From: Nitrospira lenta
GTDB taxonomy: Bacteria > Nitrospirota > Nitrospiria > Nitrospirales > Nitrospiraceae
Length of the DNA: 5,170 nt
Assembly (NCBI GenBank): GCA_945906715.1
Contig: CAMDRK010000213.1
Span: 1 to 5,170 of the forward strand
Direction: 5' to 3'
The position numbers and the translations under genes were made by a program. Below are positions 1 to 5,036 of the stretch, piece after piece (position 1 is the stretch's first letter; the number at the start of each line of letters is the position of its first letter). Under the pieces are notes generated by a model, which worked only from the letters and a program-made list of their open reading frames with translations, did not search any database and was not told where the DNA came from.

Positions 1-428
1 ACGGTAATCTGCGTGGCGCCATCGACCACATGATTGTTGGTCACAATAAATCCGGTGGAATCGAAGATGACACCGGACCCTGCGCTTTGATCGGGACGTC
101 CATGCCCTCCACCAGGAGGCATCGGCGGAGGAGTCGGGAGTTCTCCCCCCGGCCCTTCTTCACCGGGAGGTCCACCGAACGGGCCTGGAGGCATCGGGCC
201 TCTCCTGCCTCGTCCCGCGCCTTCCCCACCCCCGGTTACAGCAATATTCACCACCGCCGGCGTGACCTGCTTGACGATTTCTGAAAATCCTTGATTCAGC
301 CCGGCTGAAGCCCCGGCTGCTAAAGCTGTGGGTTCACTCGGCAGGGCAACAAATGCGAAGGTACTCATGACCAGACCGATACTTGAGACAAGACCTCGGA
401 CTTTCCCCCCTTGACTCCGCGTGACCAT
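1..428 (-). CDS. degP: DegP/HtrA-family periplasmic serine protease, N-terminal part (runs off left edge)
   Basis: Reading the minus strand from the ATG at 428-426 gives 142 complete codons with no stop. DegP/HtrA proteins are exported ATP-independent serine proteases and chaperones that handle misfolded envelope proteins. Residues 1-39 look like a signal peptide: basic start (VTRSQGGKVR), hydrophobic stretch (about 12-30), then ALAAGA. Residues 47-65 (GFSEIVKQVTPAVVNIAVT) match the conserved family start. Residues 117-135 hold GSGVIFDSTGFIVTNNHVV, the trypsin-fold signature with the catalytic His at 133. The catalytic Asp, the Ser (GNSGG) and the PDZ domains lie outside the window. Residues 66-115 are a Gly/Pro-rich linker where E. 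coli DegP has its LA loop. The start is supported by GGAGGA 8 nt upstream. Family assignment is firm; whether it is DegP, DegQ or a paralogue cannot be decided without the C-terminus. Confidence 0.93.
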   Translation of the reverse strand, partial: MVTRSQGGKVRGLVSSIGLVMSTFAFVALPSEPTALAAGASAGLNQGFSEIVKQVTPAVVNIAVTGGGEGAGRGRRGPMPPGPFGGPPGEEGPGGELPTPPPMPPGGGHGRPDQSAGSGVIFDSTGFIVTNNHVVDGATQIT

Positions 429-436
429 AACAACAT

Positions 437-442
437 TCCTCC
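437..442 (-). promoter_or_regulatory. Ribosome-binding site of the degP-like gene
   Basis: On the minus strand GGAGGA lies 8 nt before the ATG at 428-426. It fixes this ATG as the start; the other nearby minus-strand ATG (436-434) is out of frame and overlaps this site. Confidence 0.8.
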
Positions 443-480
443 ACAGGGTTAATCGACACGACATTAGAGTTGAACGGCAC

Positions 481-510
481 ATTGTACACTATCCGTTCCC
501 AGGGCTTCAA
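481..510 (-). promoter_or_regulatory. Candidate sigma70-type promoter for the degP-like gene
   Basis: Minus strand: a -35-like TTGAAG (510-505; 4 of 6 consensus bases) and a -10-like TACAAT (486-481; 5 of 6) are separated by 18 bp. Transcription would begin near 474, leaving a leader of about 45 nt. The match is good but not perfect. No SigmaE-type GAACTT -35 was recognised, although many degP genes are under SigmaE control. Confidence 0.42.
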
Positions 511-530
511 AGACTAATGACTAATAGTCT
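511..530. promoter_or_regulatory. Candidate operator: tandem GACTAAT inside a 6-bp inverted repeat
   Basis: GACTAAT occurs twice in immediate tandem (512-518 and 519-525). The same stretch is framed by perfect arms AGACTA (511-516) and TAGTCT (525-530). It directly abuts the putative degP -35 box, where an activator or response regulator would bind. This is position plus symmetry only; no regulator is identified. Confidence 0.3.
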
Positions 531-867
531 CCATCCCTCGGTCGAGCTAGTGCCTCGTCCGGTAGATATGGAACCGCACCAAACACTGCTGTATCTGACA
601 CCACGGCATGCCCTGCCCGGACTGGCTTCTACCCGAATATTGAGCAAGAGACTGAACTGAATGCACAAACGGAGCCTCCTCCATCTCCCAGCTGTCCATA
701 TTCATCTGCCACAGTCACTATGCCTGTACATCCGGTCTCAACGGCAGACCAGTCAAGTCCCATAGAACCCTTGCTCCTTGCAATCCTGTATATGGCCCGC
801 TACCATTGTCTGTCCTGGTCGTTGCTAAGCGCTTTCAGCCCGGTATCCCGCAACAGGGTAGTTGTTT

Positions 868-1683
868 ATGCCCTACCAATACACTTCAGGCTCCATCCAA
901 CTGTCGATCATCATTCCAGCCCATAACGAAGCTGATCGTATTCTTCCCCATCTTCAAAGCATCACCACATTCTTGCGGGACCGAGGACAGCCCTTCGAAA
1001 TCCTCGTGGTCGACGACGGCAGTACCGATGATACGGCCACCGTCGTTGAGACCCTCGCCTTTTCGACCCCGGAGATTCGATTGCTCCGAGCTCCACTGCG
1101 CCAAGGCAAGGGCGCAGCCGTACGACGAGGGATGCAGGCTGCCATCGGGCGGCTGCAACTATTTACTGATGCGGACGGCGCCACTCCGATCCAGGAACTC
1201 CCCCGGCTCGAACAGGCCGTGGTTGACGGCGCCGACGTGGCTATCGGATCACGCTCACTCGCCGCCCGGTTGCCGGACTATGCGGTCCAGACTCGCTGGT
1301 ACCGGACCATTTTGAGCTACCTATTCAACACGCTTATCCAGGAAAGAGGCCTCAGAGGAATCGCCGACACACAATGCGGATTCAAACTTTTCCGTCAAAC
1401 TGTGGCCGCAGATCTCTTTGGCGTCTCCACCATCGACGGCTATGGCTTCGACGTCGAACTGCTCTATGTCGCGCAACAACGCGGATACCACATCGCAGAA
1501 ATTCCGGTGAATTGGGTCCATCAACCGGGCTCAAAATTTCGTGTCATCAGAGATGGGCTTGCCATGCTGCGCGAATTGGCTGTGATCCGGCAGAACTGGA
1601 CCAAGGGCTACTATGCAGCTTCGTCACACCCAAGAGATTTTCATCCAGCCCCAGTTAGCCAACTCGGACTCCCTCCGCAATGA
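868..1683 (+). CDS. Family 2 glycosyltransferase, dolichyl-phosphate beta-glucosyltransferase (Alg5/DPM1)-like
   Basis: A 271-residue GT-A enzyme predicted to transfer a sugar, probably glucose or mannose, from a nucleotide sugar to a polyprenyl-phosphate carrier at the inner face of the cytoplasmic membrane. Motifs in order: LSIIIPAHNEADRI (12-25, nucleotide-binding start), EILVVDDGSTDDT (44-56), RQGKGAAVRRGM (78-89), the metal-binding DxD in TDADGATP (100-107), ADVAIGSRSL (122-131), DTQCGFKLF (167-175) and GYGFDVELL (191-199), then EIPVNW. This series is typical of the Alg5-like branch. There is no clear C-terminal membrane pair, unlike GtrB-type enzymes; the Pro-rich last ~20 residues look like a variable tail. 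ATG 868 is preferred, with AGGG 9 nt upstream; an in-frame TTG at 862 would add two residues. The next gene starts 39 bp downstream, suggesting co-transcription. The exact sugar and acceptor cannot be told. Confidence 0.92.
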   Translation: MPYQYTSGSIQLSIIIPAHNEADRILPHLQSITTFLRDRGQPFEILVVDDGSTDDTATVVETLAFSTPEIRLLRAPLRQGKGAAVRRGMQAAIGRLQLFTDADGATPIQELPRLEQAVVDGADVAIGSRSLAARLPDYAVQTRWYRTILSYLFNTLIQERGLRGIADTQCGFKLFRQTVAADLFGVSTIDGYGFDVELLYVAQQRGYHIAEIPVNWVHQPGSKFRVIRDGLAMLRELAVIRQNWTKGYYAASSHPRDFHPAPVSQLGLPPQ

Positions 1684-1722
1684 AATCCCCCTCAGAATAA
1701 CCGAGCGAGACAGGCGAGAATC

Positions 1723-3615
1723 GTGAAGATGAAATATCCGACCCCTCCCGCTTTTCGCGCAAGTCGCGCGCAAATAACGCGATGGGCCATCCTCTTGGGG
1801 CTTCTCCTCACAGTCAGTGGGCTGGGGGGATGCGAGAAGCTGGCTTCACCGTTTCAGCGAACTCTCTTACCGGATATGGGTCCGCGTCTGGCCAACTCCG
1901 TCAAGCTGACCTTCGACCCCTCCTTCAGCAAGCTCAAAATGCAGTACATCGATGGATGCAATAGCCCCCACGAGCTCAACGTGGGGGAAGAAGCCGAATC
2001 GATCATGATTGACGCGGCCTCTCAAAATTTTACAGCCGTCACCGTCACCGGTGGAGTCCCCGCACCAATCCCGCCCGACAAAGAGATCGTGGTCGCACTC
2101 CAACGCTCAGACCTCAAACTTTGGGCTGATAATGTCTATGATCGTGTCCCTGCGGACATCACCCTCGAAACGCTCCTAACCTTCAAGGATGCTACAGGGA
2201 AAGAGCTTGGCCGACAGACCGTTTCCATCGCGCACAACCAACGGCTTATCCTGGAGCCAAACAACCGCCGATGCGATTACGGCAATATACGCGAGTTTGT
2301 GCATGACGCTGGGATCGCCCTCTCGACACAATTCATCCGCACCGTCCGTACCCAATTGGCAGCGATCGCCCCCGCACCGGTGGAAGGAGCGCCAGCGCAG
2401 CCTGTTCTACCGATGGCAGCCATGCAGGCCAAAGGCACTTTGTCGGCACTCTCATTTAAGGCCACGGTGCTGGACGAGAACAGCAATTTGGTCTTTGAGG
2501 GAGGCGAGCGCATTCGAGTACGCATCGACCTCGTGAATGGAGGAGAGCAGGACCTACTGGGTGTCACGGCGACTTTGACAGGAACCGCCTCACTGCTTGC
2601 CCAATTTCCGACACACTCCCTTGCGATAGGACGGCTGCACCCTGGCCAATCCCGCTCAATCGAATTTGCGGCAACCTTGCCGCAGTCCGTCCGACAACAA
2701 AAGGCCGAGATTCACGCAGCCGTCTCTGATTCAGGAATCCGTATTCAGCCGCCGATTCAAACCCTGGCCCTATCCATCCAGCCTAGCAGCATCAAGACGG
2801 ACGACGTGGATCACATCCCTGCTGTGACCACCGGGTTTCAACAGCCCCACACCTACTTGCTCTCAATCGGGATCGGACCCTATCGAGACCAGCAAATCTC
2901 CTCCCGCAAGTTCGCTTCCTTGGATGCCGCGGTTGTCTCAAGCTATTTTCAGTCCCTTGGTGGGTTGCCGGCCTCCAATATTCGGCTACTGCAAGATTGG
3001 AAGGCGATACGCTCGGATATTGACGAAGCGCTGTTGGATTGGCTGCCGCCTCATATGAACAGGGATGCGGTCGTCATTGTCTACTTCGCCGGTCTGGCTT
3101 CGGTCTCTTCGACGGGAGAGACATACCTGGTCCCATACGATGGGACTGCCACGACTACCTCACGATCGTACCCGCTCAAAAATTTGGAGGCAGCGCTGGC
3201 CCGCTTGAAAGCAAAACAGACGGTGTTTTTGTTCGATGGCGTTGTGTCGCGTATGGGACCAGATAACAAAACCAAGACCGTCCTTCCCCAATGGAATCCT
3301 ACGGGGAGTTCAACCCTCCATGTCATTGGACTCAGCGGCATCGGGCAAGGGTTGGAGGACGACCAACATCGGCATGGCCTGTTCACCTACTATCTGCTGC
3401 GGGCGCTGCGCGGTGAAGCCGACACCAATCGGGACGGCGACGTGACACTCGGCGAAACCGTAGCCTATCTCAGCCAGAAAGTGCGCTGGGCTTCCAAGAC
3501 CTACAGGAACCAGGAGCAACGCCCGTTTGCTGTGCCGGCGATCAGCCCAATCGATCCCTCGGCTGCCTTGATATTGACCAAGGTTGCTGCGATCCAGGGC
3601 ACCGAAGCCCACTAA
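1723..3615 (+). CDS. Predicted lipoprotein with a C-terminal caspase-like (C14-fold) domain lacking the catalytic dyad
   Basis: A 630-residue protein. A basic N-terminus is followed by a hydrophobic stretch and a relaxed lipobox LGGC with Cys37, so it is probably lipidated and exported. Residues ~50-230 are an unrecognised domain with two cysteines (79, 188). Residues ~237-354 look like a beta-sandwich of CARDB or similar type (GGERIRVRIDLVNGGEQDLLGV). Residues ~376-600 look caspase-like: YLLSIGIGPY start, YFAGLAS (454-460) where family members have YFSGHG, YLVPYDG, and FLFDGVVS (502-509) where they have LLDACFSG. The catalytic His and Cys positions are therefore Leu458 and Val507, so proteolysis is unlikely. 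DTNRDGDVTLGE (567-578) is a full EF-hand-like loop. The start is either GTG 1723 (AGG 8 nt upstream) or ATG 1729; both keep the signal sequence. It lies 39 bp after the glycosyltransferase, probably in one operon. Coding status is very secure; the role (scaffold, receptor or binding protein) is unknown. Confidence 0.9.
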   Translation: MKMKYPTPPAFRASRAQITRWAILLGLLLTVSGLGGCEKLASPFQRTLLPDMGPRLANSVKLTFDPSFSKLKMQYIDGCNSPHELNVGEEAESIMIDAASQNFTAVTVTGGVPAPIPPDKEIVVALQRSDLKLWADNVYDRVPADITLETLLTFKDATGKELGRQTVSIAHNQRLILEPNNRRCDYGNIREFVHDAGIALSTQFIRTVRTQLAAIAPAPVEGAPAQPVLPMAAMQAKGTLSALSFKATVLDENSNLVFEGGERIRVRIDLVNGGEQDLLGVTATLTGTASLLAQFPTHSLAIGRLHPGQSRSIEFAATLPQSVRQQKAEIHAAVSDSGIRIQPPIQTLALSIQPSSIKTDDVDHIPAVTTGFQQPHTYLLSIGIGPYRDQQISSRKFASLDAAVVSSYFQSLGGLPASNIRLLQDWKAIRSDIDEALLDWLPPHMNRDAVVIVYFAGLASVSSTGETYLVPYDGTATTTSRSYPLKNLEAALARLKAKQTVFLFDGVVSRMGPDNKTKTVLPQWNPTGSSTLHVIGLSGIGQGLEDDQHRHGLFTYYLLRALRGEADTNRDGDVTLGETVAYLSQKVRWASKTYRNQEQRPFAVPAISPIDPSAALILTKVAAIQGTEAH

Positions 3616-3619
3616 CTAA

Positions 3620-3635
3620 CAGGATGCTGAAAAAG
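3620..3635 (+). repeat. Left terminal inverted repeat of the non-coding element
   Basis: CAGGATGCTGAAAAAG, paired with 4069-4084 in inverted orientation, 15 of 16 positions identical (the G at 3629 is the mismatch). Confidence 0.75.
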
Positions 3636-3702
3636 AAGGTGGGGTAGCTGGGACGATCCCCGTGCTCGCGCAACGCGCGGTCGCGGACTCCCCTCGTTGG
3701 AC

Positions 3703-3910
3703 GCGCGCAGTGGAAGATCAATCAGCCCCCATCCCTAGTGAGATAACGAGCAAGCTTGGAGGGCGCATGTCTACCGTTCGATGCGCGCAGTAAAGGGCAG
3801 CCTTGGCCGCTCCCTCCAAGAAAGGTGTAAGAAATTGGAAGGTCCTCGCTCGGGCAGATGGCACGTCTTGGCGTGCCAGTGGGTGGGCGGGTGAGAACAT
3901 TGCGCGCAGT
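3703..3910 (+). repeat. Three direct copies of GCGCGCAGT inside the element
   Basis: Exact copies at 3703-3711, 3783-3791 and 3902-3910. The third is followed by the palindrome TGGGATCATCCCA (3911-3923). A related sequence, TAGCTGGGACGATCCC at 3645-3660, matches CAGTTGGGATCATCCC at 3907-3922 in 13 of 16 positions. This suggests a composite of decayed sub-repeats. Confidence 0.6.
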
Positions 3911-4061
3911 TGGGATCATCCCAGCCACCCCTTAAGTAAAGTGGTAAGTGATCGCTCGCTGCGGCCTTGCTTGGGACAAAGCGCGTCCCTGGGCGAAGAG
4001 GCTGTCTTGGCAGACTCAGGGCGGGCGGGTGAAATAACCGCCAGGGTTGGGCGGGTGAGAA
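3885..4061 (+). repeat. Three direct copies of GGGCGGGTGA inside the element
   Basis: Copies at 3885-3894, 4023-4032 and 4049-4058. The first and third extend to GGGCGGGTGAGAA. GTCTTGGC at 3865-3872 and 4004-4011 has nearly the same offset (139 bp) as the first two copies (138 bp), hinting at a partial ~138-bp duplication that has since decayed. Confidence 0.55.
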
Positions 4062-4068
4062 GTCTAGC

Positions 4069-4084
4069 CTTTTTGAGCATCCTG
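4069..4084 (-). repeat. Right terminal inverted repeat of the non-coding element
   Basis: On the minus strand this reads CAGGATGCTCAAAAAG, one base different from the left end. Confidence 0.75.
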
Positions 4085-4103
4085 ACAAAGTCACAGGATC
4101 GGA

Positions 4104-4143
4104 AGAAAAAAAGAGGGTGGAGGATTCGATCCTCCACCCTCTT
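4104..4143 (-). terminator. Intrinsic terminator of the cytochrome c gene
   Basis: A perfect 15-bp stem (4111-4125 pairing with 4129-4143) closes a 3-nt loop. On the minus strand it is followed by an uninterrupted run of seven T (4112-4106, the first two overlapping the stem base). It lies about 20 bp after the cytochrome stop codon. The plus-strand side has no T-run after the stem, so it is directional, though the hairpin could also stop transcripts coming from the left. Confidence 0.92.
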
Positions 4144-4164
4144 GAACCTACAGATGCGACGAAA

Positions 4165-4611
4165 CTACTCGGCCTTGCAGAAGGTCCGCTCGTAGTTGAT
4201 GATCGTCCAGGCTTCCTCTTCAGTGATAATCGCTGGCGTCAAGGAGATCATGCCTGTGCCGACACTCCCGTTCTTGATGATCCAGAAAAGCTCACCATCT
4301 TTCCGCTTCTTATGGAATTTGCAATTTGTGAAATCGCGGGGGCTTGGATTCAGAACCTTACCGGCCTCACCCTGGCCATCCCCGTTCTTACCATGGCAAT
4401 TGAAGCAGGTACCCTTACCCTCATACAGTGCCTTTCCTTTGGCAATGCTCTCAGGGGTTGCAGCAACCGGATTCTTGTTGGCTTTCGCATCGGACATCTG
4501 ATCAGCCGGAACGCGGGCCTTAAGCGGATCCTTTTCCTCGGCTCCGACCACTGAGGCCGACAGCATCAATAGCGCGGCACTGATTCCCAGAAACTTAGAA
4601 AAATACCCCAT
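4165..4611 (-). CDS. Exported mono-haem class I-type cytochrome c
   Basis: A 148-residue periplasmic electron carrier. Residues 1-24 are a Sec signal peptide (hydrophobic ISAALLMLSASVV, cleavage likely after VGA). The haem-binding motif CFNCH is at 69-73, inside a typical GKALYEGKGTCFNCHGKNGDGQG context. The probable distal haem ligand is Met121 in GSVGTGM, and a C-terminal helix (EEEAWTIINYERTF) matches the usual last cytochrome helix. Two further cysteines, 97 (PRDFTNCKF) and 145 (TFCKAE), are not in a haem motif and may form a disulphide. The start at 4611 is preferred over an upstream ATG at 4656 because AAGGAGG lies 7 nt before it and the signal peptide begins there. It has its own promoter and terminator, so it is monocistronic. 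Redox partners cannot be inferred from the window. Confidence 0.95.
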   Translation of the reverse strand: MGYFSKFLGISAALLMLSASVVGAEEKDPLKARVPADQMSDAKANKNPVAATPESIAKGKALYEGKGTCFNCHGKNGDGQGEAGKVLNPSPRDFTNCKFHKKRKDGELFWIIKNGSVGTGMISLTPAIITEEEAWTIINYERTFCKAE

Positions 4612-4618
4612 CAGACTT

Positions 4619-4625
4619 CCTCCTT
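4619..4625 (-). promoter_or_regulatory. Strong ribosome-binding site of the cytochrome c gene
   Basis: Minus strand AAGGAGG, near-perfect Shine-Dalgarno, 7 nt before the ATG at 4611. It decides the start against the longer upstream option at 4656. Confidence 0.88.
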
Positions 4626-4644
4626 TGTGTTTAACCACCGCACG

Positions 4645-4671
4645 TGAGCTCGGCATCAGGCCGCTGGCTCA
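4645..4671 (-). promoter_or_regulatory. Imperfect hairpin in the cytochrome mRNA leader
   Basis: Arms TGAGC (4645-4649) and GCTCA (4667-4671) enclose a second pair, CGGC (4651-4654) and GCCG (4660-4663), with a 5-nt loop and small bulges. It lies between the predicted transcription start and the ribosome-binding site, so it may affect mRNA stability. It could also be chance. Confidence 0.3.
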
Positions 4672-4704
4672 TGAGATCTATCTCAAAGCGACAAAACGCG
4701 GGCG

Positions 4705-4734
4705 AATATAACAATGGCCTTCCACTTATGTCAA
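4705..4734 (-). promoter_or_regulatory. Sigma70-type promoter of the cytochrome c gene
   Basis: Minus strand: a consensus -35 TTGACA (4734-4729) and a -10 TATATT (4710-4705; 5 of 6) with an 18-bp spacer; shifting the -10 by one to TTATAT gives 17. Transcription would start near 4698, leaving a leader of about 87 nt. This is the strongest promoter-like sequence in the window, suggesting constitutive, substantial expression. Confidence 0.75.
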
Positions 4735-5036
4735 GCAATCCAACGTGCTATCGGAAGGTTTCTCTACTCCGTAACTCTTTCGCTTCACGATCCCGTTTCC
4801 GACTCATGGTCACTTCCGCTCCGACTGATTTCGTTCAGCCCTAACCAAATACATATCAAAGCTCATGCCAGAATCCCCTCACGGTGAGATACGATATTTC
4901 CGCTAGTTTAGGGTATGTATGATCAACGGAGATCTCGGAAGTTTCAAAAGGGTGGCGCCATTGTGCCTCAACTCCTGCAGCAGCACCCCATTCCTCAATA
5001 TCACCCAGGTCTGTCTGGTCTATCTAGTGTAGTGAT
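4735..5036. other. Intergenic region between the cytochrome promoter and the transposase remnant
   Basis: No confident gene. The plus-strand open frame crossing 4644-4844 overlaps the cytochrome promoter and looks like chance. A minus-strand frame is open from 5023 to a stop at 4856 (55 residues, with segments such as EWGAAAGVEAQWRHPF) but has no start codon near its beginning and matches no family I recognise. It starts just where a TA dinucleotide (5025-5026) might mark the IS boundary, so it could be a gene relic. A short perfect palindrome CTCAC-G-GTGAG lies at 4878-4888. Confidence 0.5.

Larger units (their letters stand above)
429..867. other. Divergent intergenic region, no convincing gene
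   Basis: About 440 bp separate the divergent starts of the degP-like gene and the glycosyltransferase gene. The left part holds the degP ribosome-binding site, candidate promoter and operator. In the rest I see no recognisable protein in any frame: the plus-strand open frames here are rich in Pro, His and Ser, have no good ribosome-binding site and resemble no family I know. No strong promoter for the glycosyltransferase gene stands out. A weak pair, TTGCAA near 778 and TACCAT near 801, is too poor to call. Confidence 0.6.
3620..4084. repeat. Non-coding element bounded by 16-bp inverted repeats (MITE-like or dispersed genomic repeat)
   Basis: The left end reads CAGGATGCTGAAAAAG (3620-3635). 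The right end CTTTTTGAGCATCCTG (4069-4084) is its reverse complement with one mismatch. The ~465 bp between them has no credible gene: open frames on both strands are Arg-, Ser- and Pro-rich and match nothing I recognise. Inside are short direct repeats (GCGCGCAGT three times, GGGCGGGTGA three times) and small palindromes. The element begins 4 bp after the stop of the lipoprotein gene and ends before the cytochrome terminator. No clear target-site duplication is visible. I recall similar ends as dispersed repeats in Nitrospira genomes, but copy number cannot be checked here. It could also serve as a transcript 3' structure. Confidence 0.65.

Noticed and set aside
421..660. 79-residue plus-strand open frame between degP and the glycosyltransferase
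   Set aside because: It begins on top of the degP start region, has no ribosome-binding site, and its His/Arg/Pro-rich sequence resembles no known family.
629..763. 44-residue minus-strand frame starting MGLDWSAVETG, with AAGGAG about 10 nt upstream
   Set aside because: Short, with an odd Gly/Ser/Cys-rich end and no recognisable homology. A purine-rich stretch at this distance occurs easily by chance.
806..1315. 169-residue plus-strand frame overlapping the glycosyltransferase gene
   Set aside because: It overlaps, in another frame, a gene with a full set of conserved glycosyltransferase motifs. Its own sequence is low in structure and rich in Ser, Pro and Arg.
3620..4084. CRISPR array
   Set aside because: The repeats are about 9-13 bp, irregularly spaced and few. 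There are no 24-40 bp repeats with uniform spacers.
3771..4094. 107-residue minus-strand frame within the element
   Set aside because: It reads through the terminal inverted repeat (MTLSGCSKRL comes from the repeat end), and its Pro/Arg/Leu-rich composition is typical of GC-rich non-coding repeats.
4111..4143. Hairpin as an attachment site or tRNA-like structure
   Set aside because: The perfect stem, 3-nt loop and following T-run on the minus strand are fully explained as an intrinsic terminator. No tRNA features are present.
3803..4195. 130-residue plus-strand frame across the inverted-repeat element
   Set aside because: It spans the element's right end, the cytochrome terminator and the cytochrome 3' end in antisense, so it is not a plausible single gene.
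4117..4554. 145-residue plus-strand frame antisense to the cytochrome
   Set aside because: The opposite strand has a CxxCH cytochrome with signal peptide, promoter, ribosome-binding site and terminator, so this is its shadow.
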